In this document: one piece after another, positions 1 through 8,795 of the stretch | How positions within the stretch are numbered: position 1 is the stretch's first letter | Layout of the letters: each line of letters begins with the position of its first letter | DNA from: Plantactinospora mayteni | GTDB taxonomy: Bacteria; Actinomycetota; Actinomycetes; Mycobacteriales; Micromonosporaceae | NCBI RefSeq assembly: GCF_016862935.1 | Contig: NZ_BONX01000065.1 | Location: 1-64,000, forward strand | Direction: 5' to 3' | Length of the DNA: 64,000 nucleotides | Translations under genes and position numbers: made by a program | The notes under the pieces: model-generated | What the model was told of the DNA's origin: nothing | What the model saw: the letters and a program-made list of their open reading frames with translations, nothing else | The model's database searches: none

Positions 1-82
1 ACTCGACGTCCGCTCCGCGACCGGTCTCCCATAGCAATCGACGTCCGGATCTGCCGAAAGTAGTGCGTTCGATCATAGGGCT

Positions 83-1984
83 TTGGAACGACCGCCGACC
101 ACTTCCGTCGCCGGTCAGCATGCTGGCTGCAACAGCAGCCGGCACCTGGTCGACCTCAAACGCTTCACTATCTGGCTGGACACCCGAGCGCAACAGCAGG
201 CGCTGAGGGACCTGACCGCTGCCGATCTCGCCGCCTACAGCTCACACCTGGACTCGGTGCTGGGCCGCGGCGCATCGCGGGAGGTCGCCGAGGTCGCCGT
301 CCGGCTGTTCTGGCGCTACCGGACCGTCCTGCCCACCGACCGGCTCAGCGTCGACCCATTGGACGCCGACGGCTGGGGCAACAGCACCCGCCGCCGCGCG
401 GAGAACACCACGCTGCGGATCCCCGAAGACGTCATGGGACCGTTGCTGGCCTGGTGCCTGCGCTTCGTCGACGACTTCGCACCGGACATCATCGCCGCCC
501 GCGCGCACTGGCAGAAGCACCGCCACGCTCGGCGGCGAAGCCGGCTGCCCGCCGCGGCGGTCCAGGAGCAGCTCCACGCGACGCTGGAGCGCTACCTGTC
601 CTCCGGTCGTCCGCTGCCCGGGCATGCCGGCAAGGTGAACTATTCGGCATTGGCCGCCGAGATCGGCTGCAGCGACTCAGCGCTGTACCTCCCGCCGAAC
701 AGTACGAAGATCGCTGCGGTCGCGGCCCGCACCGGAATCACCGTCTCGCCTCCGGTGCCGATCCCGATTACCGGGCAGCTTGACGGGCAACCGTGGCTGC
801 CGCACATCGGCACCTCAACGTCGGACCCGAACGGCACGGTGCCGCTGGCGATCCTGCTGCAGGCCGCCTGCTACATCACCATCGCCTACCTGTCCGGGAT
901 GCGCGACAGCGAGATCAAGCACCTGCGTCGCAACTGCGTCCGCACCCACCGCGACAGCACCGGCCACCCCTACCGGTGGACGATCACCAGCCTGGCGTTC
1001 AAAGGCGAAACCGACCCCGCCGGGACCACCGCCAACTGGGTTATCGGCGCAGCCGCCGCCCGCGCTGTTGACGTCCTGCAACGACTGCAGCCCGACACCG
1101 TCGACGAGTTGTTCCGCACCGTCGCCAACGGCGGCACCCGCAACAGCCCCGAGACGCGCCCGACCCGTACGCAACACGTCGGACGCACCAATGAACTGCT
1201 CAACCAGTTCACCACCTGGGTCAACACCTACTGCCACACCCATGGCCGCACCGACACGATCCCGCCTATGCCAGGCGGACACTCCCTGCAAACCCGCCAG
1301 TTCCGCCGCACCCTTGCCTGGCACATCGCCCGCCGCCCCGGCGGCGCGATCGTCGGGGCCATCCAGTACCGGCACCTGAGCATCCATATGTTCGAAGGCT
1401 ACGCCGGCACCTCCGAATCCGGATTCCGCGCCGAAGTCGAAGCCGAACAAGCCCTCGCCCGCGGCGAACACCTCCTGGCGATGACCACCAGCCACCACCA
1501 CGCAAACCTGACCGGACCCGCCGCCGCCGACGCCCAGCGCCGCATCACCACGTTCACCGCCGCAGCCGACACCGCCCCGTCCACCACACCATCGCCTGCC
1601 CACCCGGCGGCCGGCACCGGGTTCACCGGTGCCGTCGTCACCGACCCCGCCCGCCTGAAACGACTCATGCAGCGCCGCGACCCACACATCTACCCCGGCA
1701 CCTACAGCACCTGCGTGTTCGACCCCGCCAAAGCCATGTGTCATCCCCGACCCGACAGCGGCGGCACCACCCGCCCCGCCCAAGCTGCTTGCCAACCTCT
1801 CGACTGCCGCAACACTGCGCTCACCCTGGCCAACCGTGCCGCCCTGCGCGCCGAAGCCGACCAGATCAGCATTCAACTCGACCAACGGCCACCCCTGCCG
1901 CCGCTGCTCATCCACCGGCTCACCGACCGCCGCGACAAGATCACCACGTTCCTGACCCGTCACGAACCCACCGAGGCACCATGA
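83..1984 (+). CDS. tyrosine recombinase (second integrase of a tandem cassette), possibly 5'-truncated
   Basis: Site-specific recombinase of the tyrosine integrase superfamily, expected to cut and rejoin DNA at an element's attachment site. Visible catalytic features are GMRDSEI (Arg about residue 274), an Arg/His-rich box with RQFRRTLAWHI and QYRHLSIH, and the probable nucleophile Tyr about residue 440 in MFEGYAGT. The C-terminal 150 residues, with Cys-rich spots (TCVFD, MCHP, ACQPLDC), match the long C-terminal arm of the multi-integrase cassettes seen in actinomycetes. The only start in this frame after the upstream stop at 32-34 is TTG at 83, and the first 20 residues look unlike a normal N-terminal SAM-like domain, so the 5' end may be lost or shifted. 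The stop overlaps the ATG of the next gene (ATGA), so the two are coupled. The family call is secure; activity is uncertain. Confidence 0.8.
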   Translation: MERPPTTSVAGQHAGCNSSRHLVDLKRFTIWLDTRAQQQALRDLTAADLAAYSSHLDSVLGRGASREVAEVAVRLFWRYRTVLPTDRLSVDPLDADGWGNSTRRRAENTTLRIPEDVMGPLLAWCLRFVDDFAPDIIAARAHWQKHRHARRRSRLPAAAVQEQLHATLERYLSSGRPLPGHAGKVNYSALAAEIGCSDSALYLPPNSTKIAAVAARTGITVSPPVPIPITGQLDGQPWLPHIGTSTSDPNGTVPLAILLQAACYITIAYLSGMRDSEIKHLRRNCVRTHRDSTGHPYRWTITSLAFKGETDPAGTTANWVIGAAAARAVDVLQRLQPDTVDELFRTVANGGTRNSPETRPTRTQHVGRTNELLNQFTTWVNTYCHTHGRTDTIPPMPGGHSLQTRQFRRTLAWHIARRPGGAIVGAIQYRHLSIHMFEGYAGTSESGFRAEVEAEQALARGEHLLAMTTSHHHANLTGPAAADAQRRITTFTAAADTAPSTTPSPAHPAAGTGFTGAVVTDPARLKRLMQRRDPHIYPGTYSTCVFDPAKAMCHPRPDSGGTTRPAQAACQPLDCRNTALTLANRAALRAEADQISIQLDQRPPLPPLLIHRLTDRRDKITTFLTRHEPTEAP

Positions 1985-2376
1985 CACAGCCGCCGCCGCT
2001 TACCGACACCGACGTTCGCGCGGCCCTCGACGCGATGCACCGCGAGACCGCCACCACCGGCCGCCGGCCCAGCGTCCTCGGCCTCGCCCAGCGCCTCGGC
2101 CTGCCCAACACCACCCTGCGTCGTCGGTTCCCCGAAATCTGCGCCGAGCTCACACCCGGCCACACCACGCCGGCAGCATCACCCGCGACCGACGTCGCCA
2201 CCATCAGGAACCTGCGCCGCGACAACGCGCGGTTGCGCCGCGACAACCACAACCTCACCGCGAACCTGGAAGTGGCAATCGCGAACATCCAGCAACTCAC
2301 CCTCGAAGTCCACCAGCTGCGCGAAGCGCTCGAGCACGCCCGCAACGTCACCCGCCTGCCTCGCCCACCACGCTGA
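1981..2376 (+). CDS. integrase-associated helper (DUF6262/TnpC-like), HTH plus coiled coil
   Basis: Small partner protein (131 aa) of the preceding integrase. Residues 1-50 read as a helix-turn-helix (GRRPSVLGLAQRLGLPNTTLRRRF). Residues about 75-125 form a leucine-rich coiled coil with two repeats of LRRDN. This layout is that of the small third gene, DUF6262/TnpC-like, in tandem tyrosine-integrase cassettes, where it is thought to assist recombination; that role is family knowledge, not shown here. The ATG at 1981 overlaps the integrase TGA by one base, supporting this start over the longer open frame upstream. It ends the cassette; the next 400 bases hold no gene. Confidence 0.7.
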   Translation: MTQPPPLTDTDVRAALDAMHRETATTGRRPSVLGLAQRLGLPNTTLRRRFPEICAELTPGHTTPAASPATDVATIRNLRRDNARLRRDNHNLTANLEVAIANIQQLTLEVHQLREALEHARNVTRLPRPPR

Positions 2377-2775
2377 CCGAAGCCGGGAGTGGGGTTGTCG
2401 GCACCGGCCCGGCCTACCTGCTCGAAGCCATTTCGGGAGTATGTTTCAGGTAATCAGTTTTATCTGAAGTACGGCCACTTGCCCGCTTTGCCCCACCCAG
2501 GCCAAGATCACTTTTGTTTTCGTTTCTGCAGTCAGCCACCTGCTGTTTCAGCAATGCGATAGCTCAATTTCGAGCGCGTCCCGCGGCGTCCTTGGCTCGG
2601 TTTCCTTGATCAACTCTGCGACATTCTTGCTCTCGGCCTCAGCTGTTTCGCAGTACGGCGGCGACGGCGAGCCCGTCGCCCGGTCGAAAGATCATCGGCG
2701 CAACGGACAACGAGACCCGGTCCCGACATCGACTCCCTCTTGGCCACCTTCGCATCGATAGATAGGGCGAGACGA
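2377..2775. other. gene-free, relatively AT-rich stretch
   Basis: No convincing coding frame. Bases about 2430-2580 are clearly less GC-rich than the surroundings (TTTTATCTGAAG, CTTTTGTTTTCGTTTC) and include a TTCAG...CTGAA inverted pair around 2446-2467. It lies directly after an integrase cassette, so it could contain an element end or attachment site, and it must also hold the subtilase promoter. Neither can be pinned down from one sequence. Confidence 0.4.
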
Positions 2776-5700
2776 GTGACGAGATGGAGACGGACGGCAC
2801 GGCGCGGGTTGGTTCCCGTGCTGGCGCTGTCCCTGGCGATGGGCGGTGCCGTACCGGCCGCTGCCATCCCCCAGCCGGGCGGCGACCGGTCGGGCCACCG
2901 CCCGGCGGCGGGTGCGCTTTCCGGCGAGCGGACCGTGACGTTGCTTTCCGGCGACCGCGTGCGGGTACACAACGGCGGCTTCCGGGTGGAGCCCGGCCCG
3001 GGACGCCGGAAGGTCGTTTTTCACCAGCAGCGGGTGGCCGGCCACGATTACGTGATCCCCGCTGACGCGCTGGGACTGATCGGCTCGAAACAGGTGGACC
3101 GCCGCCTGTTCGACGTCACCAGCCTGCTGGAGATGGGCTACGACGACGCATCGGTGGGTGACCTGCCGCTGCTGGTGATCCCCGGTGTGGGCATCAGAAC
3201 CGCGGTTGCGTCGGCCGGCGCCGGTCGGCGGGTGGTCCGCGAACTGCCCAGCGTCAAGGGTCGAGCGGTGCACGTCGCGAAGCCCGAGGCCGGCCGGTAT
3301 TGGGCGGAACTCTCGGCAACCATGACGCCGGGCGTGCGGAGTAGCGCACCGACCACCCGGGTCTGGCTGGACGGCCGGCGTCGGGTGCGCCTCGACAAGA
3401 GCGTGCCGCAGGTCGGCGCCCCCAGCGTCTGGCAGGCCGGGTACACCGGTCGGGGGGTGAAGGTCGCCGTACTCGACACCGGCATCGACTCGGCCCATCC
3501 GGACTTCGCCGGGCGGATCATCGCGACCCGCAACTTCACCGAAGACGCGGACACCAACGACCTCGTCGGTCACGGCACGCACGTGGCCTCGATCATCGCC
3601 GGCTCGGGCGCGGCCTCCGACGGAAAGTACAAGGGGGTCGCCCCGGATGCGACTCTGCTGGCCGGCAAGGTCTGCACCTGGGACGGGTGCTCCGACTCGG
3701 CCATCATGGCTGGCATGGAGTGGGCCGCCACCAGCGGGGCAAAGGTGGTCAACCTCAGTCTGGGCGGCGGCGACACCCCCGAGGTGGACCCCGTGGAGGA
3801 GGCGGTCAACAACCTGACCGCCCAGCACGGCACGCTCTTCGTCATCGCCGCCGGCAACGAAGGCCCTGGATCGGGGACGGTCAGCTCGCCGGCCAGCGCC
3901 GACGCTGCCCTGGCGGTGGGCGCGGTGGACGCCAATGATGACCTTGCCTGGTTCTCTAGTCGCGGGCCGCGGACGGGTGGCGGCGCGATCAAGCCGGAGA
4001 TCACCGCTCCGGGCGTGGACATCGTCGCTGCCCGGGCCGCCGGCTCCGAACCGGACGATCCGGTCGGTGCCTCGTACGCCCGCATGTCCGGCACCTCCAT
4101 GGCCACCCCGCACGTCGCCGGGGCAGCCGTGCTGCTGGCCCAGCAGCACGCCGGCTGGCGGTCCGCAGACCTCAAGGCGAGCCTGATGGGTGCGGCGGTA
4201 CCGAACCCGAGGTTGACCGTCCACGAGCAGGGGGCGGGTCGTCTCGACGTGGCCGCCGCGTCGACGCGGACGGTCCGGGTCGAGCCGGCCACTGTCGACC
4301 TCGGCCTGCAGCGTTGGCCGCATACCGACGACCAGCCGGTAAACCGTACGCTGACGTACCACAATTCCGGCGGCGCGCCCGTCACGCTGACCCTCGCCGC
4401 CGATGTCACCGGCCCGGACGGGAAGCCCGCGCCCGCCGGCATGTTCCAGGTGCAGCCGAGCCGGCTCACCGTGCCGGCCGGTGGCACCGCCACGGCCACC
4501 CTCACTGCGGACACCCGGGTCTCCGGCGCCGAGGGCATCTACCTTGGCACCGTAGGGGCGGCCGGGGACGGCACATCGCTGCGTACCCTTTTCGTCGTCG
4601 ACCGCGAGCCGGAGAGCTACGACCTCACACTGACCCACCTCGACCGCACGGGCGCACCGACCCCGTCGTACACCACGGTCCTGGACGGTGTTACCGCCTC
4701 CGGTGCGACGTGGCCGTACGACCCGGACGGCACGGTCACGTTACGGCTGCCCAAGGGCCGCTACCATCTGACCACCACGATCGCGGGTGAAGTTGACAGC
4801 AGTCTGTTGACTCAACCGGAGTTGAGCCTTACCGGTGACACCGTCGTCATGCTCGACGCCCGGGTGGCCCAGCGCGGCGCGAGCGTCTCGGTGCCCAGGT
4901 CGGGCGCGGAACCGCTCGGATCGAGCGTCGGCTTCTACCGGCATCTCCCGGACGGCAGCCTATCCAGCAGTTCGTTGTTCAGCCTGGGTGGCTTCGAGCC
5001 GCTCTACACGGCATACCTGGGCGGCGCACTACCGGCCGACCAGATGAAGGGTCGGGTGCTGAGCTGGTGGGGCGAGCCTGCGGCCAACGGCGGGTTCTCA
5101 CATCTGTACAACCTGGCCTGGTATCCGCCGGGGCGGTTGCCCAGCGGGTTCACCCGGCAGGTCCAGCACAGTGACCTGGCGGTGGTCCAGGCGGAGCACC
5201 GCATCGCACAGACCGTGGAGAAGAGCTCTCAACCTTCGCTGCCCGACTACCAGGACACCTGGCGTGGGGGCAGTCTGGTCGCTCCGCCGGGAGACCGGAC
5301 CGAGTACTACACGACTGAGGGTGGCGTCCGGTGGAACTCGGAGCTCCAGGGCGGCGACGTCGGTCAGGAGTCCGCCCCGACCGCCTACCCAGTCGGGGGA
5401 CAGACCGAGCAGTGGCTGGCGGCCCCGTTCGGTCCGGGCTTTCCCGCACCGGCGAGCCACGGCGATCTGTGGATGTCCCGTACCGCGAACAGGTTGTGGC
5501 TGGTTCCGCCGATGTTCGCCGACAGGACGCTCAGCCACGCCGGCTCCGCCGATACCGAGTCGAGTCGACGTGCCCTCTACCGCGACGGCGTGGAGGTGCC
5601 GCCAACCGGATACGGAACCTATGACGTACCGCCGAAGGTGGCCAACTACCGGTTCGAGGCCGAGGACAACCGGATCGCCGAGGCGGAGCTGTCGACCCGG

Positions 5701-6081
5701 GTCAGCGCGACCTGGACGTTCCGTTCCGCGCCCGTGTCGGGCGACAAGGCTCAGCACCTGCCGGTCATGGCGGTGCGGTCCATGCCGACGCTGGACGGGC
5801 AGAACGCGGCTCCAGCCGGCCGGCAGTTCCGCTTCCCGGTGACGGTGCAGCGGCAGACCGGGGCACCGCGCTCAACCATCGTGGGCCTGACCCTCGACGT
5901 TTCCTACGACGGTGGTCAGACGTGGCAGCCAGCCCGCCTGGTCCGCAGCGGCGACACCTGGACCGCGACCGTGGACCACCCGGCTGCCAATGGGTTCGCC
6001 TCGATTCGGGCGTTCGCCGTGGACTCGGCCGGCAACACGGTCCGTCAGACGATCGCCAACGCATACCGACTGAAGGGGTGA
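2776..6081 (+). CDS. secreted S8 family subtilisin-like serine peptidase
   Basis: Exported endopeptidase of the S8 (subtilase) family. The GTG at 2776 is preferred over the in-frame TTG at 2740 because it gives a compact signal peptide: MTRWRRTARRG, a hydrophobic core GLVPVLALSLAMGG, then AAA cleavage. Numbered from there, the catalytic triad is Asp234 (VLDTGID), His266 (HGTHVAS) and Ser441 (SGTSMATPHVAG), with oxyanion Asn361 (AAGNEG). About 200 residues of prodomain precede the catalytic domain, and roughly 600 residues of beta-rich C-terminal region follow, including a YDGGQTWQPA segment; at 1,101 aa it resembles the large multidomain actinomycete subtilases. The stop lies 7 bases before the sigma-factor start, so protease, sigma factor and membrane protein are probably one operon. 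The enzyme call is firm; substrate and any signalling role are unknown. Confidence 0.93.
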   Translation: MTRWRRTARRGLVPVLALSLAMGGAVPAAAIPQPGGDRSGHRPAAGALSGERTVTLLSGDRVRVHNGGFRVEPGPGRRKVVFHQQRVAGHDYVIPADALGLIGSKQVDRRLFDVTSLLEMGYDDASVGDLPLLVIPGVGIRTAVASAGAGRRVVRELPSVKGRAVHVAKPEAGRYWAELSATMTPGVRSSAPTTRVWLDGRRRVRLDKSVPQVGAPSVWQAGYTGRGVKVAVLDTGIDSAHPDFAGRIIATRNFTEDADTNDLVGHGTHVASIIAGSGAASDGKYKGVAPDATLLAGKVCTWDGCSDSAIMAGMEWAATSGAKVVNLSLGGGDTPEVDPVEEAVNNLTAQHGTLFVIAAGNEGPGSGTVSSPASADAALAVGAVDANDDLAWFSSRGPRTGGGAIKPEITAPGVDIVAARAAGSEPDDPVGASYARMSGTSMATPHVAGAAVLLAQQHAGWRSADLKASLMGAAVPNPRLTVHEQGAGRLDVAAASTRTVRVEPATVDLGLQRWPHTDDQPVNRTLTYHNSGGAPVTLTLAADVTGPDGKPAPAGMFQVQPSRLTVPAGGTATATLTADTRVSGAEGIYLGTVGAAGDGTSLRTLFVVDREPESYDLTLTHLDRTGAPTPSYTTVLDGVTASGATWPYDPDGTVTLRLPKGRYHLTTTIAGEVDSSLLTQPELSLTGDTVVMLDARVAQRGASVSVPRSGAEPLGSSVGFYRHLPDGSLSSSSLFSLGGFEPLYTAYLGGALPADQMKGRVLSWWGEPAANGGFSHLYNLAWYPPGRLPSGFTRQVQHSDLAVVQAEHRIAQTVEKSSQPSLPDYQDTWRGGSLVAPPGDRTEYYTTEGGVRWNSELQGGDVGQESAPTAYPVGGQTEQWLAAPFGPGFPAPASHGDLWMSRTANRLWLVPPMFADRTLSHAGSADTESSRRALYRDGVEVPPTGYGTYDVPPKVANYRFEAEDNRIAEAELSTRVSATWTFRSAPVSGDKAQHLPVMAVRSMPTLDGQNAAPAGRQFRFPVTVQRQTGAPRSTIVGLTLDVSYDGGQTWQPARLVRSGDTWTATVDHPAANGFASIRAFAVDSAGNTVRQTIANAYRLKG

Positions 6082-6088
6082 CCTGCGG

Positions 6089-6616
6089 GTGCTGTTCCGA
6101 AATAGCGACAAGGCAGCGGCCGACGAGGAGTACACCACCTACGTCCGCGCCACGATGGACCGTTGGCGTCGAGTGGCGTACCTGATGGCCGGTGACTGGG
6201 ACCGGGGGGACGACGTCCTGCAGCAGGTGCTGACCGAGCTCTACCGCAACTGGAGTCGGGCGCGGAAGGCGGACAGTCTCGACGCGCTCGTCCGTACCAT
6301 GCTGCTGCGTCGATTCATCGACGGGCAACGGCTCGGCTGGGCCCGGGTCCGCCTCGGCACCGAGTTGCCAGAACGAGCCGCGACCACCGGGACCGACCCC
6401 ACCGACCGGCTGGACCTGGCGACCGCCCTACGGCACGTGGCACCCCGGCAACGCGCCGTCCTGGTGCTGCGCTACCTCCACGATCTGTCGGTCGCGGAAA
6501 CGGCGAAGGCGTTGAACTGCTCACCCGGCACGGTCCAGAGCCAGGCCCGGAAGGGTCTGGAGAGGATGCGCCGCCTCCTTCCGTCCGAAACCAACACGCT
6601 GAGGAGTCAGAAATGA
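6089..6616 (+). CDS. SigE-family (SACE-type) RNA polymerase sigma factor
   Basis: Sigma-70 family transcription factor of the small extracytoplasmic group (175 aa). Region 2 spans about residues 15-85 (YLMAGDWDRGDDVLQQVLTE, then MLLRRFIDG). Region 4 spans about 110-165 (LRHVAPRQRAVLVLRYLHDL, then AETAKALNCSPGTVQSQARK), whose helix-turn-helix would read the -35 element. The GTG start lies 7 bases after the subtilase stop, and the stop overlaps the ATG of the following membrane protein (ATGA), so expression of sigma and partner is coupled. The next gene is the natural candidate for a negative regulator. Confidence 0.9.
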   Translation: MLFRNSDKAAADEEYTTYVRATMDRWRRVAYLMAGDWDRGDDVLQQVLTELYRNWSRARKADSLDALVRTMLLRRFIDGQRLGWARVRLGTELPERAATTGTDPTDRLDLATALRHVAPRQRAVLVLRYLHDLSVAETAKALNCSPGTVQSQARKGLERMRRLLPSETNTLRSQK

Positions 6617-7794
6617 TCGAAGAAGACCGCGACATCGCACATTTCATGCGCCTCGGCAACGAGGGAATCGAGGCGCCCCGCTCGAGGATTTTGGACGTGG
6701 ACCGGGCGATGCGCACCGGCCGCCGCCAGCGCTGGTACGGCCCTACCGCCGTTGCCGCCGCACTGGTTGCCGCACTCGCCATCGGCGTGGCCGTTGTACC
6801 CGGCCGGTTCGGGAGCGAGCCCGCCAAGGACGGTGGCGCGAACATGCTCGTGGTGGGTAACTACACGGTGGTGGCTGCGGAGCCGGCCGGCCTGGCCACC
6901 CTCCCCGAGGCCCCGGCCACCATCGACCCGATGGGCCTGTACCTCACGTTCGGGTGGTTGCCCGACGGCTACGACCACCGGCAGTACCATGCGGGCTTCA
7001 GCCCTGGTCAGACCGGCTCGGTCGCCTTCCTGTCGGCGGATCAGGACCGGGATGCCAACTCCGACAAGGGCAGTTTCTCGGCGGTCCTCTATCCCCGAGG
7101 GCTCACCCCGGCTGCGCCTCAGCGTGACGTCGGTGGCCGCGGCACCGAACTCGACGCCGTCGCCGCCAAGTCGGTGAACGACAACGCCGCTTCGTGGATC
7201 ACCTACAGCGGAGCCGAGGGTGCTGAGACAATCCTCCGCTGGCGGTACGCGCCCGACGGCTGGGCCCAGCTCCGCTTCCAGGGCAACGACCCAGGCCTGG
7301 ACGCCAGGGCCACCGCACACAGGATCGCGAGTTCGATGAAGCTGAGCAGCAGCGGGAAGGTTCCCCTGCCCGTACAGGCGACATCGTTGCCGACCGGTCT
7401 CACGCCGGTCAGCGTCGCCATCTCCGACTCCGTACGGACGCCTCGCTCGTGGTACGCCTCGATCACGCTGGGGACGGCGATCGACCCGTCGCAGCCGTTC
7501 ACGAACACGCTGTACGTCAGCGTCTCTCCGTACAAGGAAGAGAAAGACCGGACGGAGAAGGAGAAGCTCGCTCCGGCACCGAACACGACCATCGACGGCC
7601 AGCCGGCGCACCGGACTCCGCTCGACGGACCCGCCACGAGGGTGCGGGTCGGCGGGAGCGGAGGCGTGCTGGTCGAAGTGGACGCCAACGGCGCACTCGC
7701 CGGACAGCTCGGCCCGGACGGGGTGCTGACCGCGTACCGGGGTCTGCGGCTTGTCGACAGGCCGGTGGAGTGGTCCAGCCACCTGAAGGGCTGA
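6613..7794 (+). CDS. single-span membrane protein, putative partner or anti-sigma of the SigE-type factor
   Basis: 393-aa protein with a charged N-terminal cytoplasmic segment of about 38 residues, one membrane span (about 40-60, AVAAALVAALAIGVAVV) and a large extracytoplasmic C-terminal domain. I recognise no enzyme motif and no classical zinc-binding anti-sigma HxxxCxxC motif. The evidence for an anti-sigma or sigma-associated role is topology plus position: the ATG overlaps the sigma stop codon (ATGA) and the protein is the last gene of the subtilase-sigma unit. A strong hairpin follows 22 bases downstream. Function is inferred from context only. Confidence 0.7.
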   Translation: MIEEDRDIAHFMRLGNEGIEAPRSRILDVDRAMRTGRRQRWYGPTAVAAALVAALAIGVAVVPGRFGSEPAKDGGANMLVVGNYTVVAAEPAGLATLPEAPATIDPMGLYLTFGWLPDGYDHRQYHAGFSPGQTGSVAFLSADQDRDANSDKGSFSAVLYPRGLTPAAPQRDVGGRGTELDAVAAKSVNDNAASWITYSGAEGAETILRWRYAPDGWAQLRFQGNDPGLDARATAHRIASSMKLSSSGKVPLPVQATSLPTGLTPVSVAISDSVRTPRSWYASITLGTAIDPSQPFTNTLYVSVSPYKEEKDRTEKEKLAPAPNTTIDGQPAHRTPLDGPATRVRVGGSGGVLVEVDANGALAGQLGPDGVLTAYRGLRLVDRPVEWSSHLKG

Positions 7795-7815
7795 ACGACC
7801 CAACCAGCACGGTCG

Positions 7816-7852
7816 GTCCTGGCCCCGTCGGCCGATGCCGGCGGGCCAGGAC
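7816..7852 (+). terminator. hairpin terminator after the subtilase-sigma operon
   Basis: Perfect 10-bp inverted repeat (GTCCTGGCCC at 7816-7825, GGGCCAGGAC at 7843-7852) around a 17-base loop, 22 bases after the last stop codon. There is no T-tract, which is common for actinomycete terminators. Confidence 0.65.
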
Positions 7853-8049
7853 TACGCCGTCACCAGGATCTCGCCGACGACGGCCGCTGGCTGCGCTGAA
7901 TACCGCGATCGCTAGCCTGCTGCTGGCGACCCATAACTCGTAGCGCCCGGGTGGATAGCCGCCTCGGTGCGCGAAAGTCTAGGGCACCGGCAGCACCTGG
8001 GGCAGGTTCAGCCGGCCGAGTACGGGGGCCGGTGGGCGCCGTGGGCGCC

Positions 8050-8448
8050 CGGGTGGTCGGTCCGAACGAGCTGACGTGGCTGGAGCACGCGGTCACCGCA
8101 ATGACCGGATTCGGGCTGCATGGCAGCGAGATGCTCGACGTGGCCGTGCTGCTGACCGGCCACGTCCGCAACCTGGCCCAGCAGGTCACCGCGATGTCCT
8201 CGGCACCGACCCCGGAGCGTGCGATGGGCTCGTCGCTGCACCTCGTGCTCGCCGGCAGAGAGGACCCGTTCCCCGCCGTGACCGCGGCGATGGCGTCGGC
8301 CCAGGCGATGGAAGGCCAGGACCAGGCGCTCGACTTTGGGCTCGCCCGCATTCTGAACGGGGTGGGCACACTGACCGACGCACGAAAAAACCGCGTTTCA
8401 GGTAGGCCCAAATGGCGGCCTAAACCCGCGAAAGCGGGGGCTGCGTGA
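8050..8448 (+). pseudogene. C-terminal fragment of a TetR/AcrR family regulator
   Basis: The frame reads GPNELTWLEHAVTAMTG, then EMLDVAVLLTGHVRNLAQQV, which resembles the ligand-binding C-terminal domain of TetR-type repressors (tetracyclin-repressor-like group). The N-terminal DNA-binding helix-turn-helix is absent: sequence between the upstream terminator and this point has no HTH in any frame. It is therefore a decayed 3' remnant. The last about 25 codons may be junk read-through. An IS110 scar begins about 120 bases downstream, which may explain the damage. Confidence 0.6.
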
Positions 8449-8564
8449 GAGCCTGGCACAGACCCGGCACAGACCGAGGAGTGCCGAGCCGGAATCGACG
8501 CCGCTCGGCCTCACCGGCATCGGCTTCCAGGGCGTACTCACATGCCGATGAGAGCGCACTCGAT

Positions 8565-8795
8565 CACGGCACCCCTCTATGTCAAGTGGTGATCATGAGG
8601 GTTGTTCCAGGCTGGGGTTCTGTGGGTCCGGGAAGTGACTTGTCCAAAGTGTCGATCATGGGGTTCAGGTCGGCCGCGCTGGATTGCAGAGTCGCCCCCA
8701 CGTGTCCTCCCGGGCCCGTCGCAAGCTGTTTCGCATCGGTGACCATCTGTTGTAGACGATGTCGGACAAGCGGCGTTTCAGCGCCCGCATCGCTA
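8565..8795 (-). mobile_element. 3' end remnant of an IS110/IS116-family element
   Basis: Read on the minus strand this encodes MRALKRRLSDIVYN and, after a one-base slip, GPGGHVGATLQSS and DKSLPGP, ending at a stop beside CTTGACATAGAGGGG. The same tail occurs in the damaged IS110 copy at 42,099-43,149 (MEALRALKRHLSDVVYK, GPGGHSGATLQSS, then CTTGACATAGAGGGG). Only the last about 75 codons remain and they abut the end of the FtsX gene, so an IS inserted here and was then mostly deleted. Confidence 0.75.

Noticed and set aside
815-1987. 390-codon minus-strand open frame opposite the integrase
   Set aside because: Gly/Val/Ala-rich shadow of a GC-rich gene; the plus strand has catalytic motifs and a coupled partner.
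2692-4638. 648-codon minus-strand open frame opposite the subtilase
   Set aside because: No motifs, Arg/Gly/Val/His-rich composition, and the opposite strand encodes a complete subtilase.
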